Positions 49,073-60,649 of a DNA stretch of 64,000 bases are shown here, one piece after another; the stretch's first letter is position 1, and each line of letters opens with the position of its first letter. The DNA is from Labia minor (taxonomy: Eukaryota; Arthropoda; Insecta; Dermaptera; Spongiphoridae). A program made the translations under genes and the position numbers. The notes under the pieces were generated by a model. That model saw nothing but the letters and a program-made list of their open reading frames with translations. It did no database searches and was not told the origin of the DNA. Location: the NCBI GenBank assembly GCA_963082975.1, contig OY720346.1, positions 35,367,787 through 35,431,786 of the forward strand, in the 5' to 3' direction.

Positions 49073-49630
49073 CTGAATATGCTTTTAAATAAAAAAAAAT
49101 TTGATATGATATTAATAAAAAATAATATTAAATTGTATATAAATTTAAAAATTAGAATATTTGAATTTTTTAAATTTTAACACATGTAATCAATCATATG
49201 CATTAAGAATGGAAAATTTTGAAAATCAACTTGGTATTAAATTCAGAAAAAAATACTGATATTTTTTTAGAATATATAGACTTTTCGAATATAATTTAAA
49301 ACTCAAGGACAAATCGGACAACATTATATCAAATCTCGCTAAGAACATTCAATATTTCTGTACACAAATTATTCAGTCTTGGCAAGGCGTATGACTCACA
49401 ATCAGTTTAAATTGAAATTTATATAAATTAACAAAGTGAAATTTTTTTTGTTTAAATTTTATTATAATGAATCAAAAAATATTAAATATATAGATCACAT
49501 GGTTAAGAAAAGCAAGCAACTTGAGTGAAAATAACTGTTGGATGGAGGTCGGACATGACAGAAACTGTATAAGCGAAATCTTCATATTGCGACTAATAAT
49601 TTTCAAATCCCCTAGCACCACAGAATTAGA
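49073..49630. other. AT-rich stretch, nothing recognised
   Basis: 49520-49640 is slightly less AT-rich and may belong to the Helitron copy that follows. No identified protein. Confidence 0.4.
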
Positions 49631-49636
49631 TAAGTT

Positions 49637-50693
49637 TCTTTTAAGGGAGGAAAACAACTATGATCTGAAAAAATTAATAAATGAACTTAATAATAAAAAA
49701 ACAAATAAATCAATTAATTTAAATTAATACTATTAATGAAGTTAATTTATCTATAGTTTTATACCGTTAATTTTTAAAAATTGTCTAAAGTCTTTAACTT
49801 TCCATTTTCTTAAATTTCATAATCAAAAATTTTCAATAAAAATCAAACAATGAAAATAAAATATCAAAATGAAATGATCAAGAAATATTATACTTTATTA
49901 TAACATATACAATACTTACGAACCATAGGCGGAGGAAATATTAGGAGATATCATTGCCGGTCCAAGATATTTTCATTATGACAGATATTAGAAAAAAACC
50001 GCGAAGTCAATATTTCTGCTTATCTCATCAAAATTATTATCAAAGAGAATCAAAATTAAAATATTTAAATCAATTATTTTGCCTGTTGTATTATATAGGT
50101 GGGAGGCATGGTCTATGACCCTGGGAGATGAGAGTAGATTCAGAGTATTTGAGAATAGGATTCTTCCCAGCATTTATTGACCAAAGAAAGATGAGGTCAC
50201 CGGGGAATGGCGGAGACTGTATAACGATGAATTGCATAACCTCTATGCATCTTCAGAAATAGTTAGGGTTATAAAAGCGAGAAGGCTGCGATAGGCAGGG
50301 CACGTGGCTAGAATGGGAGAGGAAAAAGATATAGGTGCGATTGGAAAATGTCCACTTGGAAGATCAAGGACGCATAAGAAGGGACGTAAGAGGCTGAGGA
50401 TAGGGACACTTGGAGAAATGTGGTTGTTGCGGCCAAGAACTTTCGAGTATCTTTGAGCCACATAGATAGATAGATAGATATAACATATACAATAATAATA
50501 TATATAATTAATTTACTGATTAAATTAAAATATATTTTAAATAAGAACACAAAAAGAAATAAATGTCTTATCTACTTATACTGATTGAAACAAAATGGAT
50601 GAAAACCTTTTACATACAGACTTTCAACCAAATACTATGCACCACTCAGGGGTACAGGGGGCGTAGCCCCCGCTAGGTGTGAAGAGCAGCTAG
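49637..50693 (+). mobile_element. Helitron family C, copy C2, carrying the same LINE
   Basis: Plus-strand copy matching C1 from CTTTTAAGGGAGG (49637) onward. It ends with the perfect hairpin GGGGGC-GTA-GCCCCC (50657-50671), an 18-base spacer and CTAG (50690-50693) followed by T. It contains the LINE fragment 49915-50479. The 5' TC end is not found and is probably truncated. Confidence 0.8.
49915..50479 (+). pseudogene. GATA-tailed LINE fragment inside Helitron C2
   Basis: 5'-truncated LINE 3' region encoding VVLYRWEAWSMTLGDESRFR, then VFENRILPSIY, KKDEVTGEWRRLYNDELHNL and ARRLR, with an in-frame stop. It ends in TAGATAGATAGATA and is flanked by ATAACATATACAATA at 49900-49914 and 50480-50494, an exact 15-bp target duplication. 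That fits target-primed reverse transcription into the Helitron. Clade unassigned. Confidence 0.85.
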
Positions 50694-50699
50694 TATTAA

Positions 50700-52212
50700 A
50701 TAAGAAAATATATTTATTAGATCATAAATCAATTAAACATTTGTATAAATCTATTATTTATGGTATCTTGAAAAATTAATCTAATGTGTAATTAGATTTC
50801 ATCTCACAACAGTTTATTTTTTATTGCCTACCTTTTTCTACCTTTTAAGAATAATTCACAAAACTTATATTTAATCTTGATGAGTATATTGCATGATATC
50901 TTTAATTTATTCAAAAGATGATCTCCGGAGTTAAAATTTATCTTAAAAAAGATATGAGAAATGTTTCACTGTTTTATCATTTAAAAGTGAAGAACAAAAA
51001 CTATTGAACTTTTGTTATCATTCCCACTTTCTCTCTCTCTCTCCCTGTTCCACTCTGTGTCTCCCTCTTTCTCTACTTGAGTATTCCTCTTTCTCTTGGG
51101 CCATTTTCCAACCAACTTGAGAAAGTAATATTCATTGTTTTCATTCCTTGTTCTTGGTTGTTGGAATTATTAGAAATAAATGGAAGATAAATATACGAAT
51201 GAGATTGTTTCCTTTTTTTCTTATATTATCTTCATGTATATGTTATAATACGAATATAATAACAAGTAAAGTTTATGGATGATGGTGTAATATTTGTCCT
51301 TATTTGTGTATAAAATATAATTTTCTTATTAAATTAAGTTATATTTATTTAATAGGCAAATAATTTACAAACAAGATCATAAATAATATATATATTATCC
51401 CATTTGAAATTTCTTTTCCTTATCATTTATTAAAAACATTGATTTTGTTTAAAATAAGTTTAAATACACTGAACATGGTTATTGAAGTAACAATACTATT
51501 TAAATATCTTGGACAACGGGTATCCACCCTCTCTTTATTCTCCGATTCCTTTCATTGGTACCTGGTCTGCCCATTCTATAAGCAGCCATACACTTGTTGC
51601 ATCTTTTGCATTATAGTCAAACTTATGAAGCCTCTTAAAATCAATCAATTAAGAGAACTTATGTTTATCATTAATATGAAATTAATTTTAATTATACCGT
51701 ATATAATAAAATACGTTGTAATAAGGAGAGGACTTTTTTACTATGTAAAAAAACTCTTATTAAAAAAATTCGAAAATGAAACGACCAAATTTTAAGACTT
51801 CTCAAGATTAATGTGTCTGAATGACCTAAGTAAAAGTGGGGAGACTAAGATCCTAGATGAAGTATAGAACCTCAAGAAGTTAAAATTGGACTCGATAATA
51901 TTTTTGATCTTTTGTTACAATTTTTTCAAGAGCACACAAGTCGTCAAAATGGTCTATATAAACCCCCAGGGGTCTGTTTACCAAAAACAGGGGTCTATCT
52001 TAGCCAGGGTTAAATAAATATTAAGGTATTTAAATTTCAAAATTAATATATTTTTCATTAAATTATTTTTACACAATGTACTATTACATTAATAAATGTT
52101 TAAAATCATAAAGTAAATGTACAAACACAGTATCTAATAGTTTTATTTTAATTAACAGAAAATTACTTTTATGCAATGGAGATTTCGAAAAATTATATAG
52201 GGGTTGATGATA
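50700..52212. other. mostly AT-rich, nothing recognised
   Basis: Contains a CT-rich tract at 51030-51100. The 118-codon open frame at 51439-51795 has low-complexity hydrophobic content and no homology I know. CCCCCAGGGGTCTG near 51963 resembles the hAT end near 45800. Confidence 0.4.
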
Positions 52213-52845
52213 AATAAGTTGACCTGTGGCCAGGTCTGAACCGACCGACAGTTTGAAATAAATTAATTTCCAGCTACTGAAACAATTTCAAATAATTTTA
52301 ATATATCTATTAATGTAATAAAAAACAGATATGGATATAACATAAATATTTTTAATTTTATTTTATTTATAATATATATGTAAGAACAGGCTGTAACGTC
52401 ATGAATGGCTGGATGACGTCATATAATTTTAAATTAAGAAAAAAACTAATAACGATGATTTTTCTCGAAGATAAAACAAATACAAAGTGAATAATTCGTG
52501 ATAATATGTAAAAAATCTCCTCATGTGAAATTTGGTGTGAAAATAACCCCTTCCTTCCTATCGTCGATCGCTAATACTACCACTTCCGGTTTCCGGATTT
52601 GCACCAAAAGTTGATCAATTCATCCCACTGATGCATTAAGTAAATATACCAAATTTCATCAAAATCGGTTCAGCCGTTCAGGCTGTACACATCTATACGG
52701 ACAGACGGACGGACGGACAGACATCATGCTAAAAATACTTTTTTCTGTTAAGAAAATGCATGATTCGTGGAGATATGTAAAAATCTCCACATGTGAAATT
52801 TGGTGGGAAAACAATACCTCCCTTACTATCGTCGGTCGGTAAAAA
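52213..52845 (-). mobile_element. family A element, copy A8
   Basis: Full-length reverse copy with both ends, from AATAAGTTGACCTGTGGCC to CGTCGGTCGGTAAAAA. Confidence 0.88.
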
Positions 52846-52846
52846 T

Positions 52847-53328
52847 GAGCTGAGGCCAGGCACAGAACCGACCGACGATTTGAAATAAATTAATTTCCAT
52901 CAATATTATATAAAAAGTATAAAAAAAAATATAATATATTGAATTAAAATGACTAAATTATATTATCTTGGTTTTTATTTTTAGTTTAATTACTCAATTA
53001 TTAATTACTATTATATTTTTAGGGAAAAATTTCCGTCAATAAATATAAAATTAATACTTTGTAAACTACCACTTGTGGTTTTCGGATATACACCAAAAGT
53101 TGAATAATTCATACTACTGATGCTTTAAGTAAATATATCAAATTTATCAAAATCCGTTGAGCCGTTCAGGCTGTACACATCTATACGGACGGACGGTCAG
53201 ACATCATGCTAAAAATACTTTTTTCTGTTAACAAAATGAATGATTCGTGGAGATCTGTAAAAATCTCCACATGTGAAATTTGGTGGGAAAACAATAGCTT
53301 CTCTTCCTATCGTTCGATTGTAAAAAAA
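52847..53328 (-). mobile_element. family A element, copy A9, diverged, in tandem with A8
   Basis: Starts GAGCTGAGGCCAGGCACAG, directly after A8, and ends CGTTCGATTGTAAAAA. The middle (about 52905-53050) is replaced by AT-rich sequence partly shared with 46460-46520. The conserved GATCAACTTTTGG-equivalent and array blocks remain. Older than its neighbour. Confidence 0.75.
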
Positions 53329-54172
53329 TTTTGGAAACGCATGCTTTAGCACAATCTTAGCACAACTTATCACAACCTTGAATACTGCATTTGTTGACTG
53401 AAGATCATGTCCAAAAACAAGACTGCTCTATTGGTGCTAAATATTGTACTCATTTACAGAAAATAAACGTCAAATGTTTCTTGAGTGTTCCAAGGTGAAG
53501 AAAAACTCTTACTCTAATATTTTTATCTAAACCCCGATTTATCTTTTCTTTGATCTATTCAATAAAATAGGTACTATAGATTTCGATTAGTATCTTATAT
53601 ACCTACTGCTTTACTGTATATTTTGATAAGAATTTGATTAGATAAGATATATACATATATCTCCATATATGTAGAATTAAAATCTCTCCATCTTTATAAA
53701 TCAAATTGATTCAATTTATTTTAACTTTCTTTTCTCTTTTTTATTTTGTTTTTCGTTTTTAATCTATTATATAGCAATTATTTGCATGAATAGCTAGAAA
53801 AAGAAAAAAAAAACTTAAAAGAGATAGTATTTTATTTTTATCACCCACCCCTTTTAAGAATCTACTGATCACAAATCTTCAGTGGAATTTACAGTTTGCT
53901 AGTCGCTCTTGTTCTTACTCACTCCATTAACCCACGAAAGGAACAATATGTAACAGACAACGTTAGAAAACGGGAGGGAAAGAAAAAGAGAAAGACAAAA
54001 AAGTGTAAACGAATGAAAGCTTAGAAGAAAACGAATAGGCAAAGACGCCTCCTGTAAATGGATGCCAAGTGAAGCGGCAAACTTAAGTGATAGTTATTTG
54101 TTATTGCGGATTCCATTCAAATTTCTTATATATACATTGAAAATAGTAATAAGATATTTCTTTTTTCCTTTT

Positions 54173-54208
<36 letters not shown>

Positions 54209-55011
54209 ATCCACCTGAGTAATAGATTTATCTTTGAAATTGTGAATTTTGAAAGCACTATGATGACAATTCTTCCTTTTCTTCCTCTTCCTTTCTCTCC
54301 ATCTCTATCTATATTTATTTTCATTTCCCAAACAGTTTGATAAATCAGAGAGAATATACATTTTTCTTACTTGTTTATTAATATACCAATTTATAAAAGA
54401 TATAAATGTCTAGAGAAATCAATTGATCATTCAAGTAAAATGCAGTGCACTAGTATTGCATGATTCCTAAGCAATATTGGAGTTTTGGTTTCATTCTTTG
54501 TAATTGTAAAGGTTTTCTATCTTCTCGTGTTGGTGTCGTTGGTTTTCCAGCTTGATTTGTTCAATTTCTGTTGTTTGATTTTGTTTTTATGACTAAAATG
54601 TAAATTACAACACAGTGGTCTTGTCCTTTATCTAAATTAATATTTTTGGATGCAGCTCCAATTTCATCTAAACACCTACCTAAGGCATCCCATTGACCTG
54701 GGTCCTTTCATTCATTTCTTTCAATCTCTTGTAATATGCATAAATGGAAATAATGAGAGTAAAATCAATATAGAATAAGATCAAACTGAAATTAATCTAT
54801 TTTAAGACATTAATTTATAAATAAATCCGCCTATTTTTAAATCTGATGCTAAAATAACAATTGACTTTTCAAAAAAATCACAAAAAAAAAAAAATAAAAA
54901 TAATAAAATGTATATAAAAACTAGACAAAATATAATTGTGACCCAGAATAACTGAGAAAATTCAAATCACTTTAAAAAAATTGACATAAGTACTACTTAC
55001 ATAATAAGTCT
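53329..55011. other. AT-rich stretch, nothing recognised
   Basis: (AT)n at 54176-54203. The open frames here are low-complexity. No element ends. Confidence 0.45.
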
Positions 55012-55420
55012 AAATTAGCTGGAGTGTCTCCACTCGACTATCTCGCAAATTTGAGTGTGAGATTTGCAGTGTTAAAAAATTAATTCTGGTACTTTCAGCA
55101 ATTCAATCAAGCTGAAATTCTATATATAGCAGTTTTATACAATTATTAATCATGTGAAAAATTATCAAACATATATTTTTATTTTTACGGTCACTTTAGA
55201 GGAAAAAAAATCAAAACGTTGTAGGTAATGACCCTCTTCCGGTTGAGCTACATTTCTCAAAAGTTGATAGAAAACTATGAATTTTGAATAATGTCCATGT
55301 ACCAAATTTCATCATTCTAGCTCAAACCGTTTTTGCGTAATCTTGTCTACATACATACACACACACATACACACACACACACACACACACAGACATTTTT
55401 CTAAACCTTAGTGAAAATTA

Positions 55421-58400
55421 GCTTTGTGTGAGTGAACTCGGCGCTGGTCGGACGTGTGTCGCATCGCTCCTGATTCCCATCCGTTTTTCCTTGGGGTATT
55501 TGTTAAAACTGGTGGTAAGTTTTACATCATTTTACTGATCTTGAAGTGCTCTTTACAATGGGGCACATCTGGGATCAATTGCTACCAAGGTGGGCGCGGT
55601 GGATCCTTAATTGGTAATTCTCGGTACTGAGACTGATGGGTATATGAACCCATTAATAAGTATAATTAGTGATAATGATAATGATCATTGTTCTAATTTT
55701 ATTTTTGTCATCTAATTCCGAGTTCAGTTCAGGGTTCAACGTTCTACCAAGCAAGTACTCCACTCCTTCTCCCCCCTCTACCACTCCTGTTTTAAATCCT
55801 TTATTTATTTATTCCTATTAATAACTTATCCCGATTAACATTTACTAATATTATAAAATAAATAAATAACAATTTCCTTTTTCCTATCAGTGGCTTGTGG
55901 CGGGCGGTTTGTATGCGCGCTGGGTGATCTTACATATTCCCTTGAGGGGCTCATAGCTTATGAGCATATGGATTGGCATCCATGAGGTCCCAAGCCATAT
56001 CTAGTATTGCTTCCACTTACTTGTACTAGATATCTTACTTTTATCTTTCCTATCTGGCCTCTCTTGGCCAACTCTTGTTTCTTCCGACCCCGACGCTATT
56101 AGGTGTCCGAGGGCTAGGGGTCTTTCATTTCTTACTATTTACTTTCTCTTCTCTTAAGCCAGTTATGGCGAAACCCAGTAGCGTCTGTTCTCCAGGTTAG
56201 GGGCGGCTACGAACAGCGTCTGTACTCCAGGTTAGGGGCGGCTGAGAATCAAACCGAAGAAGGCAACGGGAAACCACTTCGGTATACCATCCCCAGGAAA
56301 TTCACTATGACGAGAAACAAAATACAAATGGCCCCCAGTCCCGGGCAGCCCTTAAATGGGCAAGGGGTGCGAAGAATCTCCCGGCTCAGAATAGTGAAAA
56401 CCAAATTGCGAGTGTGTACATGGAATGTCAGAAGTCTCTTCATGGCCGGAAAATTAAACAACGCTATCAAAGAAATGAGAAGACTTAAAGTTAAGTTCAT
56501 GGGAATCAGCGAACTCAGATGGCCTGGTGTCGGTGTTTGTTCTCAGGAAGGAGGAACACTCTATTACTCAGGAAGTGAGAGTGGAGATAGGTTTCATCGA
56601 AACGGTGTCGGAATTCTAGTTGACTCGGAGTTCACGAGGTACGTTAAGAACTTTGTGCCCATATCGGATAGAGTGATGCTGCTACAGATTCATGGACAGC
56701 CATTTGACATAAATATCTTACAAGTCTACGCACCTACATCTGATAGTAAATACGATGAGGAAGTGGAAAAATTCTACAACACTTTAGAAAACACTCTAAA
56801 CTCTCTCAAGAAGAATACCATAAACTTGATACTTGGAGACTTTAATGCTAAAATCGGTCAGGGCAGACGGGGGGATTTGGTTGGCGATTTCGGCTTAGGT
56901 GAGTGTAATGAGAGAGGAGACCGGCTCTATGATTTCTGCCAAACTACAGAGATGGTAGTAACTAATACGCTATTTAAACTTCCAAAGCGACGTCTTTACA
57001 CATGGAAATCACCCAGAGACTCTATTGACAACCAAGAACCAAGTAGGAACCAAATTGATTACATTCTGATAAACAGACGTTTCCGAAATTGTGTTAAAAG
57101 AGTCACAACATACCCTGGTGCAGACATAGGCTCAGATCACAACCCTTTGGTTGCGGACATGGGCCTAGCGTTGAAGTCTGTAAAAAGAAAAAACTGCAAC
57201 GTTAATATTATTGATACATCAAGATTACAATTTGAGGATGTTAGGAATGCTGTTATTGATGATCTCAATGGCAAATTAATGAGGATATCTATTGACGATC
57301 TTGACGATATAAATACTCAGTGGGCACTGCTGAAAAATGCTTTGGTGGAGACTGGTTCGCTTCACTTGAGGAGAACACGTACAATGAAGAGGAGGTCGTG
57401 GATGACGGACGAGATTTTGGATTTGATGGAAGAAAGGAGACTTCTCAAAAATAACATCGTGGAATATAAAAAGATGCAATTCAAAATAAGGAAAGGGATT
57501 AAATTAGCAAAACAAATTTGGATGACAGAAAGGTGTGAAGAAATAGAAGAATTAGTCTCAAAACATGACATGTTTAATATACATGTAAAGGTAAAGGAAA
57601 TAACTGGACAATTCAGGAGTCGACCACCAATGTCAATACTAAATGAAGCCAAAAAACTAGTAACGGACGAAGCTGAACTCATGAAAGCCTGGCAATTGTA
57701 CGCAGCAAAACTTTTTGAAGATTCCAGAGAGGAAGTTGAAATTGATGATTGCGATCCTGAAGGACCAAAAATAATAAAATCAGAGCTAATTCACGCTATT
57801 TCAATTGCTAAGAACAAGAAAGCGCCGGGACCAGATGGAATCCCAATGGAATTAATCAAATTCATCAATGAAGACAATATAGACCTGGTATTGAAAATAT
57901 TTAACAATATCTATAACTGCGGTGTGCTTCCAGAGGAATGGCTGAAATCAACATTTGTTACTATCCCAAAGAAACAATACCCTAAGAATTGCAGTGACTA
58001 TCGCCTCATCAGTCTTATGAGCCACATGTTAAAGACCTTTCTTCGAATAATACACGCCCGCATCCGATTAAAATGTGAGTTAGATTTAGATGACTCGCAG
58101 TTTGGATTCAGAAACGCCTTCGGTACAAGAGAAGCATTATTTGGCTTCAATGTTTTGCTTCAAAAATGTCGTGACCAACACAAAGATGTATTTGCATGTT
58201 TTGTTGACTACGAAAAAGCCTTTGACAGAATAAAACACACTAGACTGATTGAACTTCTGTGCGATGCTGGAGTGGACGAAAAAGATATCAGGATTATAAA
58301 AAATCTGTACTGGAGGCAATATGCCGTAATCAGAGTAGGAAAATCCACAACACCGGGAATTGAGATCCAGAGAGGAGTCCGTCAAGGATGCATTCTCTCT

Positions 58401-59299
58401 CCCCTTTTATTTAATCTCTATGCTGACAGAATTTTTAAGGAGGCCTTGGAAGAACTGGATATGGGGGTGAAAGTAAATGGCGTACCAATTAGTACAATTA
58501 AATATGCCGACGACACTGTGATCCTGTCTGAAAACATTGAAGACCTTCAACTACTTCTAAATAAAATTTCTCAAATTGGAATTAAAGCGGGCTTAAACAT
58601 CAATATAGCCAAAACAAAATTTATGGTCTTTAGCCGCCAGCCACATGGAAACGCCTCCCTCCACCTCGATAACAAACAAGTTGAACGAGTAAGATCTTTT
58701 AAATATCTTGGTTGTATCATAAATGACCAGCTAGACCCGGATATCGAAATTAAGTCCAGAATTGAGGCTGCGAGGTCCACCTTCAATAAAATGAGATCCT
58801 TCTTCTGTGATGACAACCTAAATCTTAAATTACGACAGAGAATGGCCAAATGCTATGTTTGGTCCATTCTCTTATATGGTGTGGAAGCATGGACACTCAA
58901 GGTCAGTACGATGAATCGCCTGGAGGCTTTTGAGATGTGGATCCTCAGGCGAATGCTGCGAATTCCCTGGGTCGAGAGAGTTACCAACAGGGATGTCTTG
59001 AGGAGAGCAAACACACAGCGAGAACTCCTCAACACTGTCAAATGCCGGAAAATCTCTTACCTCGGCCACATCTTGAGAGGTAATAAATATCAACTCCTTC
59101 AATTAATCCTCAAAGGGAAAATTGAGGGTCGACGTGGACCCGGGAGAAGACGCCAATCCTGGTTAGGGAATATCAGGGAATGGACCGGCATAAGGAGCGT
59201 GGGAGAGCTGTTCCGCACGGCGGAAAATAGAGACGTTTTCGCCAGAGTGATCGCCGACGTCAGGGAGACCGGACAAGGCACTTGAAGAAGAAGAAGAAG
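55421..59299 (+). mobile_element. full-length RTE-type LINE
   Basis: About 3.9 kb, less AT-rich than its surroundings, flanked by AGTGAAAATTA at 55410-55420 and 59298-59308 (11-bp target duplication). It has a 5' untranslated region of about 890 bp, one long open reading frame, and essentially no 3' untranslated region. The stop codon (59283-59285) is followed directly by an AGA/GAA repeat tail (59286-59299). The 5' region holds a 29-bp near-perfect duplication (56180-56208 and 56215-56243) and GAAGAAGGCAACGGGAAACC, a motif resembling one near the start of BovB/RTE-derived elements (from memory). Short 3' regions with microsatellite-like tails are typical of the RTE clade. Confidence 0.9.
56307..59285 (+). 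CDS. RTE-type endonuclease/reverse transcriptase
   Basis: 992-residue uninterrupted protein that would nick target DNA and copy the element's RNA by target-primed reverse transcription. The N-terminal AP-endonuclease domain shows TWNVRSL (W39), ISELRW, LQVYAPT, LGDFNAKIG (D178, N180), IDYILI and GSDHNPL (D277-H278-N279), all expected catalytic-type residues. The reverse-transcriptase domain shows APGPDGIP (506-513), DYRLISLMS, FVDYEKAFD (632-640, first catalytic Asp), RGVRQGCILSPLLFN (from about 689) and YADDTVIL (733-740, catalytic Asp pair). The C-terminal ILLYGVEAWTLK and GPGRRRQSWLGNIREWTG segments are typical of RTE-like LINEs. The first ATG of the frame is used. There is no frameshift or stop, so it may be functional. 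Clade assignment is by motif style only. Confidence 0.93.
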   Translation: MTRNKIQMAPSPGQPLNGQGVRRISRLRIVKTKLRVCTWNVRSLFMAGKLNNAIKEMRRLKVKFMGISELRWPGVGVCSQEGGTLYYSGSESGDRFHRNGVGILVDSEFTRYVKNFVPISDRVMLLQIHGQPFDINILQVYAPTSDSKYDEEVEKFYNTLENTLNSLKKNTINLILGDFNAKIGQGRRGDLVGDFGLGECNERGDRLYDFCQTTEMVVTNTLFKLPKRRLYTWKSPRDSIDNQEPSRNQIDYILINRRFRNCVKRVTTYPGADIGSDHNPLVADMGLALKSVKRKNCNVNIIDTSRLQFEDVRNAVIDDLNGKLMRISIDDLDDINTQWALLKNALVETGSLHLRRTRTMKRRSWMTDEILDLMEERRLLKNNIVEYKKMQFKIRKGIKLAKQIWMTERCEEIEELVSKHDMFNIHVKVKEITGQFRSRPPMSILNEAKKLVTDEAELMKAWQLYAAKLFEDSREEVEIDDCDPEGPKIIKSELIHAISIAKNKKAPGPDGIPMELIKFINEDNIDLVLKIFNNIYNCGVLPEEWLKSTFVTIPKKQYPKNCSDYRLISLMSHMLKTFLRIIHARIRLKCELDLDDSQFGFRNAFGTREALFGFNVLLQKCRDQHKDVFACFVDYEKAFDRIKHTRLIELLCDAGVDEKDIRIIKNLYWRQYAVIRVGKSTTPGIEIQRGVRQGCILSPLLFNLYADRIFKEALEELDMGVKVNGVPISTIKYADDTVILSENIEDLQLLLNKISQIGIKAGLNINIAKTKFMVFSRQPHGNASLHLDNKQVERVRSFKYLGCIINDQLDPDIEIKSRIEAARSTFNKMRSFFCDDNLNLKLRQRMAKCYVWSILLYGVEAWTLKVSTMNRLEAFEMWILRRMLRIPWVERVTNRDVLRRANTQRELLNTVKCRKISYLGHILRGNKYQLLQLILKGKIEGRRGPGRRRQSWLGNIREWTGIRSVGELFRTAENRDVFARVIADVRETGQGT

Positions 59300-59395
59300 T
59301 GAAAATTAATCAGGAACCTTCAAAACGTATAAAAACATCAAAATCTCAACATCGAAAATTTTCATGATCGCAATACTATCTCTGGCGAGATAGTA

Positions 59396-59639
59396 AAAAG
59401 AAAAGATAACAAATAATTCTAAAGGGAAAAAACTTTCTTGTGTTTTAATTTAATAAATATTAAACAACATAATATGATTAGAATTAGTAAAAAAAAAAAT
59501 CTTAAAAAATCAATGTTTATAATGAATTTTTATTCATTATACTTACCTATTATCAAGTACCAATTGTTTAAATTTAATTAGTAAAATGTTTAATTAATAA
59601 GACCAATCATGACTTGTGAATGCGATTTTTTTAATAATT
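59396..59639. other. AT-rich stretch, nothing recognised
   Basis: No recognised feature. Confidence 0.5.
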
Positions 59640-59644
59640 CTCCT

Positions 59645-60645
59645 AAATATATTTTATGCAAAGGAAATATTAGGAAAATATCAAAGCGGATTCAGTTCAA
59701 ATCGATCAACGTTAGATAAAATTTTCTCGCTAAGAGAGATACTAGAAAAAAACGCGAATTCAATATTTCGGTTAACTAATTATTGATAGACTTTAATAAA
59801 GCATATGACTAAATAAATCGGAATAAACTTTTTCAAATTTTGATCTTAATGGGAATCCCGAAAAAACTATTGTAGTATGAATGATTCAAATTTGTCTTGA
59901 AAGAAGTAAAGGAAAAGTAAGATTCGGAAATCAATTAAGAAACTTTCGAAATTTGGAATAGGTTAAAACAAGGAGACGCATTATCACCATTTTTATTTAA
60001 TTTAGAACTGGAATATGTAATTAGACAAATTGGGGAAAAATCAAACGGAATCCAATTAAACAAAAAAAATTCAAGTATTAGGTTACGCAGACGACTTAAA
60101 TATAATAGGAGATTAAGGAAATGCAATAAAAGATAATTTAGAAAAATTAATCGAGGTAGGAAAAGAAGTAGAGTCCGAGATTAATATTGGTAAGTCAAAA
60201 TATGTTGTAGCATAGAGGAACAGTATTAACACACAAAATGTTAATAGACAAAACATATAATTTTAAATGTAGAAAAACTTAAATACTTAGAATCTGTAAT
60301 CATGAATGATAATAATATTCGAGAAGAATTTAATCGAGGTTGCAATTATCATGCAGTAAAGAGGTTTATCGCGTCAAAATTATTATCAAAGGGAATCAAA
60401 ATTTAAAATATGTATATAAAACAGTTTTTTTTTTTCCGGTTGCATTATATGGATGTGAGACATGGTCGATGACCTTGAAAGGCGAGAGTAGATTTAGAAT
60501 ATTTTTAGACCAAGAACGCGGTCGGTGGATAATGTAGGAAGGGTCTTGAGAGAGATGGGAGAAAGTACGAGTTGGGATACTTGGAGGAATGTGGTTGCTG
60601 CGGTAAAGAACTTTCGAGTTTTCATATAGAGATAGATAGATAGAA
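59645..60645 (+). pseudogene. stand-alone GATA-tailed LINE, decayed
   Basis: Plus-strand remains of the same LINE family as in the Helitrons. In order: KYQSGFSSNRSTLDKIFSL (59675), DFNKAYD near 59790 (catalytic Asp motif, then a stop), LGYADDLNIIG near 60075 (catalytic Asp pair), and ALYGCETWSMTLKGESRFRI (60440-60500). The tail is AGATAGATAGATAG (60630-60643). Many stops and frameshifts. The sequence after the GATA tail differs from the Helitron copies, showing where this LINE family ends. Confidence 0.8.
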
Positions 60646-60649
60646 ATAT

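Larger units (their letters stand above)
55012..59395 (-). mobile_element. family B element, copy B7, split by the LINE
   Basis: The reverse copy begins AAATTAGCTGGAGTGTCTCC at 55012, runs through a CA repeat (55358-55391) to 55420, resumes at 59298 and ends CTGGCGAGATAGTAA at 59395. Removing the LINE and one 11-bp duplication restores a normal family B sequence. Confidence 0.9.

Noticed and set aside
51439-51795. 118-codon open frame
   Set aside because: Hydrophobic, Ile/Leu/Lys-rich composition expected from AT-rich DNA, and no motif or homology that I recognise.
57276-59281. Minus-strand open frames opposite the LINE
   Set aside because: They are shadows of the plus-strand LINE coding frame, whose domain motifs are clear.
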